Source: Apiotrichum sp. Y4204
Taxonomy: Eukaryota > Basidiomycota > Tremellomycetes > Trichosporonales > Trichosporonaceae
Assembly: GCA_025531455.1 (NCBI GenBank)
Contig: JAMYHL010000008.1
Coordinates: 434,001 to 498,000, forward strand
Reading direction: 5' to 3'
DNA length: 64,000 nt
Shown: piece after piece, positions 43,796 to 55,000 of the stretch
Layout of the letters: each line of letters opens with the position of its first letter
Numbering within the stretch: the first letter of the stretch is position 1
Made by a program: the position numbers and the translations under genes
The notes under the pieces: generated by a model
The model's database searches: none
What the model was told of the DNA's origin: nothing
What the model saw: the letters and a program-made list of their open reading frames with translations, nothing else

Positions 43796-43820
43796 GCGAC
43801 CCTGAATCCTCGGCCCACGG

Positions 43821-43859
43821 GATCAAAATCCTAAGGGCTGACGCCCTTAGGATTTGATC
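43821..43859. repeat. Near-perfect palindrome, 17-bp stem
   Basis: Left arm gatcaaaatcctaagggc, centre tgac, right arm gcccttaggatttgatc; one extra A in the left arm. It lies 18 nt before a tRNA 3'-end fragment. Confidence 0.9.
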
Positions 43860-43876
43860 ACGCGGAAAGAATATAG

Positions 43877-43906
43877 CCCGCGTGTGTTCGAATCACATGT
43901 CAGTCG
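43877..43906 (+). pseudogene. tRNA 3'-end fragment (Leu/Ser class)
   Basis: cccgcgtgtgttcgaatcac and the ten bases after it look like the end of a class II tRNA: variable-arm remnant, T-arm (gtgtg-ttcgaat-cacat) and 3' acceptor strand (gtcagtc plus g). It is followed by a T5 run (43915-43919) in the context cctttttggcg. No convincing 5' half is found upstream; the palindrome sits where it should be. Confidence 0.5.
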
Positions 43907-43934
43907 ATACTTCCTTTTTGGCGTTCCGCTCGCC

Positions 43935-44220
43935 CACTTTGACGGACATTTTCCGCATAGTAAAAGTCAAAGTGTACCTTTTACAGCAGTTTTGCAGCAT
44001 TTAAAAATGTCTACTTACCAATAACCATAAAAAACCTCCAGGGAATCGAGCAGAGGTCATTGAGACTTACCTCTTTATATTACCACTACACCATCAAGAC
44101 TTTTTTTTTTAACCTTGGGGGGGCCGCCACCACGTGTAATCTGCGTGGTGGTCCTGGGTGGGGGACGGTTTAACAGTTATTTAACCGGGGTTTTACTAGA
44201 CATTTTACGCTGTGTAAAAC
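43935..44220. mobile_element. Second inverted-repeat element with tRNA-like core
   Basis: Inverted arms cactttgac (43935) and gtcaaagtg (43966-43974) are followed by a second pair: gcatttaaaaatgtcta (about 43997-44013), matched inverted by tagacattttacgc (44197-44210). Inside, on the minus strand (about 44035-44098), is a tRNA-like segment with an A box TGGTGTAGTGG then TAATAT, and a B box GCTCGATTCCC. Near the right end ggtttaacagttatttaacc resembles the matching part of the 31383-31617 element. It is therefore a diverged relative, in the same orientation and again just downstream of tRNA sequence. Confidence 0.55.
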
Positions 44221-44465
44221 TCGCTCCGCCCGCTGTGTTTGTCTTGTTGTTCGTTCTGTCCTTTGAATTACTTTATTTTGATACATTGACGATTGAAGAG
44301 TCTCGCACGATGCATGACTTGCCTCTAGATAAGTTGGCCTGCTCCTGTGGCACCCACCAACAGCGCGTGACACACAGAACCCAACCCATTGACAATGGGC
44401 CGGACATCTCGAGACATCCAAAACTTCCACGCTCCACACCGCTCTGTCCCCCGCATCTAGTTGCT

Positions 44466-45803
44466 CTAGAAGCGCGGGCGCTTCGAATCGCGGTCGTCGT
44501 ATCCGCCTCCGTATCCACCGCCCGGCGGTGCGTCGTAGTCGCGCTTGTAGCCGCCTCCGCCGCCTCCTCCAGATGGTTGGAATCCGTTCGCTCCCGTGGC
44601 AAATCCACCGCCACCACCACCGCTTCCAGTCAGCTGCTGTACGCTCAAAGTAGATAAACTTACCCGTATCCGCCACCACCACCTCCGCCGTATCCTCCGG
44701 GTCCGCGGTTGTAGCCGCCGCCTCCTCCGCCCGGTCCGCCGCGGTAGCCACCTCCTCCACCTCCGCCTCCATATCCACCACCTCGGCCGCCAAAGCCTCC
44801 GCCGCGTCCCCCACCACGGAATCCTCCACGGAACCCTCCACGGCCGCCAAAGCCACCCCGTCCACCGAAGCCGCCGATGCTCGATTGTGCCACCGGCTCA
44901 ACAGGCTTGGGACGCCCGCCGAGCCCTCCACCGAGACGTCGAGGTTTCCAGTCTTTCACCGTGCGTCCACGCTCAACATCCACGAGGATACGCTTGCCGT
45001 GCAGTTGGATGCCGTCCGCATCTTTGTAGGCGGCCTTCATATCGCGTTCGCGTTCGTAGACGATGAACGCATAGTTGCGCGACTTCCTCTTCTTGTCACG
45101 CACGATGCGAATGCGGCTGATGTGACCGTACAGCTCAAACTCATGCCGCAAGTCGATCTCAGTGACCTTTGATGACTGTATGCGTCAGTTGACAGTCCAC
45201 CGGATCAAACTTACCAGTCGCGATATGAACAGCGTCTTGTATGGATCGCCTTGTACCTCCTCATCCCCATTCGGATCCCCTGTTGGTCAGCGTTGATCGA
45301 CAAAACATTAAAGTCAACAAAAACCGAAACGTACAGTTCTTCTCTGCATTCTTCTTGTACTCCTCCTGGCGGCGTTTTGAGGCTTCACGGCGCATCTTGA
45401 CGGCCTCCTGGCCAATGACTCCGTCCAGATTGGCGAGGTCCTTGCGTTGCTTTGCCTTTATTGCTGCCTTCTTCTTCGAGATGCTGTCCGCGTCCGCATC
45501 TGCTCCATCCTTCTCCTCGGCCTTGCCGTCCTCGTCGACCTCCATCTTGACGGTCTTGTCTCCATCCTGTCCCTCGCCCTCTGTTTTCACTTCTTCGGGC
45601 TTGGCATCCGGCTTCTCCTCCTCCATTCCCTTCTTGTACTCGTCCTCCTCGGCCTCTTCGCGCAGTCGTTTGACGAGATCCGCGATACCGGTGAGCTTGT
45701 CGGGTCCCCGGTCCTTGTCGTCCTTGATCAACGGCTTAAGATAGGGAATCGGCGGGCGCGGCGCGAATAGCCGCAGCAAGTTAGGAGGAAGAAGCGCCGT
45801 CAT
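44466..45803 (-). CDS. SNP1: U1 snRNP 70 kDa protein
   Basis: It binds stem-loop I of U1 snRNA in the spliceosome and helps define 5' splice sites. Exons 45803-45335, 45279-45215 and 45175-44664 join in frame; the last junction (to 44466) is unresolved because the nearest acceptor would leave a very short intron. The N-terminus, [20 protein letters not shown], is the conserved U1-70K start, followed by an acidic insert and a Lys-rich helix. [20 protein letters not shown] leads into the RRM, with RNP2 (TLFISRL) and RNP1 (RNYAFIVY). After it, [20 protein letters not shown] is the classic U1-70K end of the RRM. The C-terminus is Gly/Arg/Tyr-rich instead of the animal SR-type tail. It is a conserved host gene and bounds the accessory island on the right. 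Confidence 0.95.
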
Positions 45804-48300
45804 CGTGCGGTCGCTGCTAGTTGGAGGAGATGGGGCAGAGCGTTGAGATGGGGCGTTTGTTGTGGATGATGCTGTTTTCGAGGTGCACGGCAAAGATTAG
45901 AGATCAGCATCTACTGTCGGCTGCATTTGGTTGTTAGTGGTTGGGGCCCAGATGGATGTACCCGTACCTCGCCACGAGCAATGAACGGAACCAAACGAGC
46001 TCTCTAAAAGACACAAACCACACGTCATTTATGTCAGGGATTGACTCCCCCAGGATGCGTCTATGTTTCCCACGGCAGCCACATGAACGGATGTTGGCTC
46101 ATCGACACAATTGGGTTGCCCATCAGGTCAAAACAAAACAAATACCCATCCCAGCACAACATCAACGATTGATAATACGATACTGACCTAGCTCTCATGC
46201 CGTTTCTGATGAGCTGACATGAACTTACAAACGAATCTACACAGATATACGTGCGACGGATACTCAAATGCGGCAGTGGACGGGCGAGGCGGCGCAACGC
46301 GGCGGGAAGATTACGGTACGATTACGGGCAACGTACGCCTTATCAGCATATCAGTACCAGGGTTTGCAGATTATCTGGACTCGTGCCGCAGGGACGCGTA
46401 GCACGAGTCGTAATGCGTTCTTGCTTTCCGGCGGCCGAATCTGTTCACAGACTCACCTTTATCCCTCTCAGCCACGCGCACGCCTCTTTTATCTTCAGAG
46501 TCACTCAAGTAATGTACTTCATCGCTGTATTCACCATGCTGCTCGTCCCTTCTTACTCAATTTCCTGACGTCTGCCGTTCTCACATATCGTGTTCACTTG
46601 TTCCCAGACGACATGTGCGTGAGCGTGCCTCTGCGAAACTGTACCTATCGGACTGCGTTTCCCGAATGAACTGGCACCGGCAACGGAGGGAATAACAAAT
46701 GTAGGAACGGACTTGCCGGTCTTGCATCAGCAAGGGCGGAGCTGCGTGCTCATGGCTCGCAAGGGCCATAAGGTGACACAATGGAGCTTGCCTGATGAAG
46801 CCGTGTTCCGTCAGAGTCGTTCAGCCTGGGAACGAGTGGTATGTGATCTTCAGGAACAGCTAAGTGCCGGGAAGACTTTGGTGCTGGCGATGACGCCGAC
46901 CAGGTACTGAGCGACTGGTTCTGGGTGAGCGTTTTCGATAAGTGTCCGAGGACAGCGCAGCCCGAAGAGTACATACAAGGGACAGTGAGGGAATGCGGTT
47001 AGCCTAGTCCTCAACGACGGCTGTCGTCAAGCCATGTTCAAGTATGCCGTGTGGTTCGTAATGTACAGAGGAGTTGCCAACGCAAGGGTACGACGTTGAA
47101 AGCAGCAAGGCCCACACCACCACATGTGCTGTAGGAGGCTAGCATGGTGATGTGGCGTGTGATTGCCATAGCATGAAAGAACACGATGCCGCTCTGCTCA
47201 AGCCCCTCTGATGGCTAAACATGCGGCAGAATGCTTCACTAAGTCGTCAAGCTTCTCGTCAGAGGCGGATTTGCGCTGCTTTGGGACTGTCCGACTTCCC
47301 GCAGAAGGCAGTACAAGGTTTGTTTCCTTTTTCCACTGACAAAGGCACCCAAGAAGGGCCGAAAGAGTTCGTAGCTGACTGGGTCCGCCGGGTTGATCAG
47401 CGACCGCGTACAACTTTTGGCTTGCGCAGCACGAGCTGGCCATCTATGTCCATTTGCTGTCAATTGGCATTGTCAGGGACATTTCCTTGTACGACCGAGA
47501 TGACAGCTACCTCAGTGAGAGTGCGATTACCGGTGTTCAATTACACCATCAATTGAGAAGTCTGACGAGCCTGGAGTGTTGCTCTGCCGTGAAGATAGTG
47601 AAGACTGTTTGGCACAGCCCCGTGTGGCTTTACGATCTCGTAAGCACAGTCACAATACTGTACATGGACTACGCTGAAGGTCAACTTTTGCCATGAAGCG
47701 CTGGCCATCCACATCGCCGAGAGTGGCTACACTGAATGGATAAGAAAGAGACTTTTAAGATCAATGACACAAACGCGGCAAATACTTTGGCACGGCCGCC
47801 ATTAACGAAGCCTACACAGTGTGACATTTGCCCGGGCTGGACCTATTGCCTCAGCCCATAATGAATACCCAGTAGTGTGCACAGTCTTCAGCCTTACATT
47901 GATGTGCGTTGACAATCAGCGCCGACTCCGAAACGTGGATCAAGAGTTTGTGCGTACGGTAGTAGGCCAGTAGCACCTCCGCCCACAGGCACAATCCGCG
48001 AAAGCATGAGGCCAAGAACCTGAGTTTCATTATGAAGCGGTGTTGCACGGAATGGACTGATTCAGAGCTTAAGAAGCTTCTTCGTCTCTGGGTATGTGCA
48101 TACTGCCGCCATTCATAGGCATGCCTTCTGAACCGTGGTGTGGTCACACGACCACAACTCCACAGCTCCACAGATCCAGCCCAGCACGAACCGGCCCCTG
48201 GGCTTTCCAGAAGTGATCAACCTTCTGTCGACGACGGATCGGGTGGACCGATTTGGAGCGCGGAAGTGAGTGGAGCTTGATCATATCAGTCTCGCCAGTC
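45804..48300. other. Gene-poor region, no gene seen
   Basis: After the U1-70K promoter, only short ORFs without signatures. I found no tRNA and no clear repeat. Confidence 0.5.
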
Positions 48301-49092
48301 ATGCGTCAAAATACGCGGCCATGTCCGCCGCGCGTTCGGATGCGATCAGTCACGGTCCATGACGTCAGCTTTCTGTCAGTCGGAGGAAGATGCCACAACC
48401 TAGTGACACCTTGTATGGGTGAAGGCCAGCAATGGTCTCACCTCGTATCCAACGTCTTGCAAAGTAACTGGTGTGAGTGCTCGTGCACGAACTTGTGGCC
48501 TTTGTGGGTCTCGTTGGGGCCATCGCGTGACAGTTCTCGGCACGAGATATTCGGAGAGGGCTACGACGGCCCGCGAGGATGGCCAACCTTTTGTGGGGAA
48601 CGCTGCGTGGCATTGCGGCGATATCGTAACATTGTCGTAGAAGCGACTCCCGTTCAGTTCCCAGCCTACTCATCTCTCGCTGGGCGGCACTGTTGCCTGT
48701 CGGGCGCCCAACAGCAAAGCCGAAAGCATCTTCGCTGTCGCCCTGGTGGTATCGGGATTCGGACCTGGACAACGGCCGACAGGGCGCTGCCAACCTCCTG
48801 GCCGTTGTCGGATATGACCAAGGCCCCACATGACAAGCGGCCCGAAACGGCTCGGCGACCGTCAAGTCTTCGGAATACATACTCTGTCCAATTCACTTGG
48901 ATGCTGTCAGAGGGGTACAGTACCGAGGTATGTGGCGGAAACTCGGCAACAACACAGGCCTTAAACATGGTGCTCAGTGCAAGCAGCCATGCAATCGGTC
49001 ATCAGGGGCTGTTCGTACGTCCGCGGGGGGCTGTGCCTTCGCCAAGATGCGTTCACACGCGTCGAGATGGATTTGTCGTCCTCATCAGATGA
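48301..49092 (+). CDS. Long unrecognised ORF in a gene-poor stretch
   Basis: Open for about 263 codons from the first ATG (MRQNTRPCPPRVRMRSVTVH); the frame opens 16 codons earlier. It is rich in Arg, Cys, His and Ser. The opposite strand is open for 171 codons over the same bases, which weakens the case. I see no domain, and no introns are needed. It may be a chance ORF, an orphan gene or a decayed element. Confidence 0.2.
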   Translation: MRQNTRPCPPRVRMRSVTVHDVSFLSVGGRCHNLVTPCMGEGQQWSHLVSNVLQSNWCECSCTNLWPLWVSLGPSRDSSRHEIFGEGYDGPRGWPTFCGERCVALRRYRNIVVEATPVQFPAYSSLAGRHCCLSGAQQQSRKHLRCRPGGIGIRTWTTADRALPTSWPLSDMTKAPHDKRPETARRPSSLRNTYSVQFTWMLSEGYSTEVCGGNSATTQALNMVLSASSHAIGHQGLFVRPRGAVPSPRCVHTRRDGFVVLIR

Positions 49093-52000
49093 ACTGATGC
49101 GTTGTGTAACGGCTACGCAGCACAGCGTGGCCCCGTCACCCGCTTTGACCAGACTTACTTGACTGGCTGTAACTGTACATCACGCGACAACCCTATACTG
49201 ATCTGAGGCTAGCGCTGATTCACGAGTTAGTGCTAACTAAGCGCTAGAGAGAGGCATAACCCGCGCCAACCGCTCAATTCAAGCCATGTGAACAGACCAT
49301 TGGCTTTAGCGAAGCTGGTAGCGAATACCCCACCGCGTCATGGATGTTCTGTCAGACTTTGAGAGAAGTGCAACGCAGGGACAAAAGCGGGATTCGCGGG
49401 TGCGCGGAAAGAAGTGTAAGATCCTTTGATTCCAGCCGCCTCATGCCGCGCCCCGCTTGGCAGCCCTTCATCTAGACGAAAGCAGCCCTCCATATATCCC
49501 CGAGGTCCAAGCAACCGATGATTCCTACAATGCTGTACTCAGCCACTACGCGTTCAGCCACAGGTGACTGCGACATGCGACGTCCCTATGAGATCTACGA
49601 TAATCTCACCTGGTATGGTGCATGGTGGAATCCTAGGAATCTGCCGGGAATGCTACGGAATGCGTCCGAGGAATGGGTGCAGCATTCGCCGCAAGTCCAT
49701 TTCGTGCGCGCGTTGTGACAATGTAAGGCTTTGTTAGCAAGGGTAAGCATGAAACTGGGGTGTTTACCGCAGACGGCTAGGCGTCCCGCAATGGAAAACC
49801 TCTATGAGGGACTACGAGGCATGCAGATGCGCAAAAGCCGTCCACGGACACGTGCAAGGACGCGTGTCGTTTGGCGACGGCATCGAACCACACCCATTGC
49901 TACGAATTGCATTGTAAGGTCGGCGATGGGTTCTGTTTCAGGGCCCAATCTTCGTTCTTGAGATTGGACCTCACCACTGCGCAGACTGCACGGACACGCG
50001 CGAAAAGGGAGTGGACTTTCCATGCCACACGGGCGTTGAGGCGGTGTGAGAAGCGTAAGTTTAGCCCCTGCATTGCGCCTAGATCAATGCAGCACACTGG
50101 GCCACCGGTAAGTGTGGCGCTCGCTGGGCATGTGAGTGGGGCTGACAGATCCCCATCGGCTGTTGTGACAGACAGTGTCTTTTGCACGGTTCATGATAGG
50201 CTGGACGCGCGCGTGCTTACACTGGGCTTCCAATCCTCATTATTAGACAGTGATCTCTGTTGTGCACACAAGTATGCACTTTTTCTTGCTGCTGGTTTTG
50301 AACGGTAGATCCGACGAGGTCCTCGAGCGATGAGCGGCTGACCCCGGAAATGCACCGGAGCTGCGTTGTTCGCCTCACGCTGCCAGCTGATCGGCGAGAT
50401 CATTGCTGTGGAAGTGGCACCCAGGCGTCCAAATGGTTGCAACATGCCTTCCATGTCTTGGAGACCGAGTCTTGCGCGTGTAGCGTGCAGTAACAGGGTT
50501 GGATTGCGGGGGATTGGGTGGTTGAGAGTTGGGGCGATGCAAGGCTGCGGGGCTGCGGAAGGGGTTGTTCGCGCGCGCGCGCGCAGCTCATACAGCACCT
50601 GTTGCACAACGGGAGTATCCGGGGCCTTAACTGGATGCGGTATGCAAAGTGCGGAATGTTGAGTGCAGCAGGCGGGAATCGCGGAATGTTAACTCGAATG
50701 TACGGCATGCTAAAACCTTATGTGAGCCACCACATGTGTCGCTAAGAGAGGCACCGGGCCACCGGGCACAAGATCACGAAAGAGCGGTCAGAATGGTCGA
50801 GACAGAAGACATTTGCAACGGGGCCCAGATGCCTGTGATTGAAGGAAGGCGTGAAGCATCAAGTTTCCTGCGGGAGCCACAGCCGACCAAGGACATGTTA
50901 GGTAGACACATGATACAGCCCATATCACATTCATGAGGCGTGGGGCGGAATGGTGTCAATTACATCCGATACAGGGCACCAACCATGCAATTTGGATCTG
51001 GAGACTGTCGCGCTGCTTGGAAACGATCGGCTCCGACATCCGACAGTCGAGCGTTCGGTAGATCCGGTCCGATGAATCTGGACAGTGGTACTTCGGTTGT
51101 TCAGTGGGTCCGTGGCACCTCGAAACTGGACAACCGACGGTTGAACCGGATGTGATCATCAAGGTTGTGGCACAGCATGACCTCTTCTTTTTACTCTTCA
51201 AGCTCCAGTCGGAGCGGCGGAGTGGACGAGCTAGGTGATGGCATCGCGGCGAAAAGGTCCCCAGCCGCTGTTGGTTTGCGGGCTCTGGCAAATAGAACGC
51301 AGAAGCGGGAGACTAGCTCGATCAGAAAACGACGATACCCCACTCCTTCCAGCGACGCTTGGGCTACGGCACTCTTGGTACTGGTACTTTCGTACAGGTC
51401 GCATATGCTACACACCCTCAGATGTATCGCATACGCATGCGGGTGCCGGGCCTGTATCCGCAAAGCAATGCTATGCGCCATTGACCAGTCGAGCACATGG
51501 TTAGAGCGTCATGCTCGTGTTCCCACGCCACAATCCGAACGAGTATCCAACATCCGATGAAAGAAAGCATTCTTCTGGTACTGGCCGTACAGTATTTTGT
51601 CTCAAGATGTAAACATAAAGCACTCCTGTCGCTTTATTTCCAACTCCGGGACACTGGATCACTAAACGTGTCCCCTCACGCGGCCCGATGTCAGGATCAA
51701 GTGAGGCTCGTGGCGTTTAACATTGTGTGGACGGTAGTTGTGCAATTCCCGATGATCGGGTACCAGGCTCACCTGGTTTCCAAGAGGTTCTGGCCCAGGG
51801 GTCGGGGCACGCCGCACTCGAGCTGTCTATCTAAATTCGTATCAGATCGAGTGGGGCGAGCGCGGTCAAAACATGGCCGTGCACATCAGCAGGCCACACG
51901 GTCCTTCAAGCCAGTGGGGAAGCATGCCACAAGATAATTGAGTCAGCACAGGAATGTAGCGCGCCGCATTCCACAGGTCCAGAGGTACGCCAGGCGCGTG

Positions 52001-55000
52001 CGGAATGTCAAGTTTGGTCAATAGATTCAGCATTATGCCCCGCTGGCAAGTATCAGTTTGCAGCTACCACAGATCCGTCGACCGGCAACTTGCTCGTGTG
52101 CCACGACACGAACCATCTCTCGCCCCACATGGCATCAAGTTTCAGCTGGTGGCGGCGTGGCGTACTCAGGACGGAGACCGGTACACCGGAGGCGGCGCCG
52201 CCGCGTGGACACAAGCCCGAGATCGCGAAATCTTGGGGCCCAGCACTCAGCACTTACCAGACATTGTGTCGACTGCACCGGTTCTCTACCTCTCGTGGCC
52301 AGCCTGTCCAAGGAAAGGGGAAAACACTTACTCGTGACAGGTGGAAGGCAAGGGGATGCAGTCGCCAATGTCCATGGCATGTCAGACATGAAGAAGGGGA
52401 GGCAAAGGGTAGGGTGGTGGCCGGGTGGATCTTGGACAGGGAAGGCAACGGGCAGACCGGTTGTGGAGTGACGACAAGTGAAATCGATGGAATACATCGA
52501 ATATCACAGTGTGTCTTGATTGGGACTGGCCTTTGCTGAGCTGTTGGTTGCCATGTTTGTGAATCAGCTCTCCTGTACAAGCCGGTCGGGGTTGCCGGCA
52601 AACTAGTACATGATCCGCAGATCGGCACATTCCCTAGGTCCACGGATGCACACCAGGTTCCAGGTTCCTTGAGTTTGACAGCTCGTCGTTGCCATGGTCA
52701 CTTGAACTTGTTTCCACCTGTCGGGCCTGGACAGAGGATACTCGCAAGGCACCACAGACCGACCGTTCATTGCATGTCCGGCCGGAGCGGAAATGCATTG
52801 CCCCAGGCCTTGTATATTCAGCTCTGTGAGCATGTGGGATTCGTGGTCTCCGGTGGCAAAGCCAGCAAGGAAATCATAGAATCCTGGCAGGATCTAGCTT
52901 TTGTGGCCCTGTGGCCGATTGACGAAGAAGCTTGCGGGGCAACGCCACCAGAAGCTACGTTGCGCGACGATCCGGACGGAAGCGACGCTAGCGGAGCTAG
53001 ATGCTCCGATCCAATCCTCGACAGCAAGGGGGAGGATTGGTGATCATCGCTGATCTTGTTAGATCTCGAGTGGCGAGTATGAATCGTTAGCAGGCTGTGC
53101 ATAGCCGCTGTCCGTTTTCGGCGGAAGTGGGGGCCGCACAATAGCAATTAGACACCGCGATAAAACTGTTTGAAGTTGTTATTCGGATATACAATACTGA
53201 TGGAAATAGCAGTTGGAGTCAAGCAGACGAGGCACTGAATTAGTTTTCGTTCTATCACCTTCCAGGTCGAATCGAAAATCACTGTCCGATCCACATTCCG
53301 CATCCCATACATCTACTGCCCCTGGCTGGGAGATCTATCTCCCTCTGTGGATGCGATCCGCAGTCTTCCGCCCAACCTCTATCGCGCACAGCTCTTGCGC
53401 ATACACGACTCCCATGAACGGGTATCTGACCTGTGGCCTTTGGTGCCCTCAGGCCAGGAACTCTTCCTTTTCAACACAGGCACATCTCCGCGGGCTACGT
53501 TGAGATCGTCCCCACGGAGTCGACTGTTTCCAGTAAGCGGCTATCGAAATCATGTCAGCCCGATCAGCCCCTCTCCGCTCTCACATTCCACATTCCTTGT
53601 CGTCAGCCTCCGGCCCGCCAACGGACAAGCGGCCAAGCAGTCCGCCGTTGCGCCGCAGGGGACGTCGTGGACCGCTCAACCGTGTTCAGCTTGTTCAGAA
53701 GTTCGGCCTTCTCCACTTTGATCAACTGCCGCTTCGCATCCGTGAGCACCAGAGTCCTCCACAAGCTACGGAGCTACAGAGCCAATTTATGCAACGCTTT
53801 ACCTGTCGTCACACAACCTCCGACAAAAGCGTCCGCCCGGCACGGAAAGTCTTAGCCGGGGCGGGAAGCTCCAGTTATGCAGTAAGCAAGTAAGACTTGT
53901 TTTCATCAGTGAGGTTCAAGGTACTATCAAGCATATCGTTCTCACGACACTTGCCCTTCCGCTACTGGCACCAACGTCAGCGGATACAGTACAGTGCTTG
54001 TTGTGTGTAGGCTTTACTGCAAGCTGCTAGGGGGCGAGGCATTCCGATACCGACAGTCCCGGATCGTCGCCTGTTAACTAGACTCCGCCCCCCGGCCCGT
54101 CTGGTCGTGTCCAGATCCGCAACGCCGGCGGCGGTGGCAGCTGCGGCTGTCGTATCAAGCTCCTCCCCGGTTGTTGTTCCCAGGTCTTCCAACGTCCACA
54201 GCGGCCCCTTGTAGCGTCAGCCTCTGGCCGTCAGCCTCGTCAGCCTCTTTTCTCGGATCTCGGACTCTCTGTGCAAGTCCTGTGTATTCCCTACTACGAC
54301 AGTCCCACAAGCCTGAGGACCCTTAGACAGTGGTCAACCCGGGTTTGAGATCTAGTCAACACCGCAGCAAAATACATTGAGTGAATAAGCCACTGACAGT
54401 CTTTGTCGCACCCATCGCGCCCCTCTTTTGTCCCACTGCCCAGCTCGCCATCGTTGAAATCTCAACAGCTCCTCTGTTGTTCCATTCCATCTCGTTCCAG
54501 CATTCCCCAGCAAGCAGGAATCTGTGGCCCGCTTGCCACCCAATCTTCACTCACTAGAAGGAATACGTACCGTAGTTCACCTCGCACATGAGCATGGCCA
54601 CCGGTGTCGCATCCACTGTTACACGTTGGGATCAATTCGTGGATTCCCATACTCGTTACACTTAAGCTGGAACGTCGGCACCCACTTCGACTCTTGCCAC
54701 CGGTTCCCCGACATCCTCGACACTTTCAACTTGCAAGCTTTGCAAGCAACCACATCACGGATCCGTCACGACACAGACAACGCCGCCCCGACTTCGGTTG
54801 TGCACCCACTCAAACTCTTCGCCGCTTGCAGTACGTTGGCGGTGTCATCCCGTTGCACACCGCCTCATCACGCCGATCGATAGAGGATCGCCAGGTATCG
54901 CATCTGCAATCGCGGCGAGTGCGGATCGAACCCACTCAACGGCTTAGGCGAGCATACCGATCTGCGTGGTATCTTCAAGGATAGATCGGGTCTTGAAACT
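49093..55000. other. Gene-poor region
   Basis: About 6 kb of mid-GC sequence with only short ORFs. A few stretches look protein-like (about 52810-53043, ALYIQLCEHVGFVVSGGKAS; about 53347-53485, DAIRSLPPNLYRAQLLRIHD) and could be exons of one unrecognised or decayed gene on the plus strand. I could not splice them. No reverse transcriptase or transposase motif is seen. Confidence 0.4.

Noticed and set aside
43821..43906. Complete tRNA using ggctgac as the 5' acceptor strand
   Set aside because: The 5' strand pairs with gtcagtc, but the 39 nt between cannot form D- and anticodon arms.
31132..44220. CRISPR array or bacterial-type island
   Set aside because: Repeats are irregular inverted units, not spaced direct repeats, and the genes have spliceosomal introns.
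54900..54970. Minus-strand tRNA-like stretch with GGTTCGATCC
   Set aside because: A B-box-like string is present, but T-stem and acceptor do not pair and no A box is found at the right distance.
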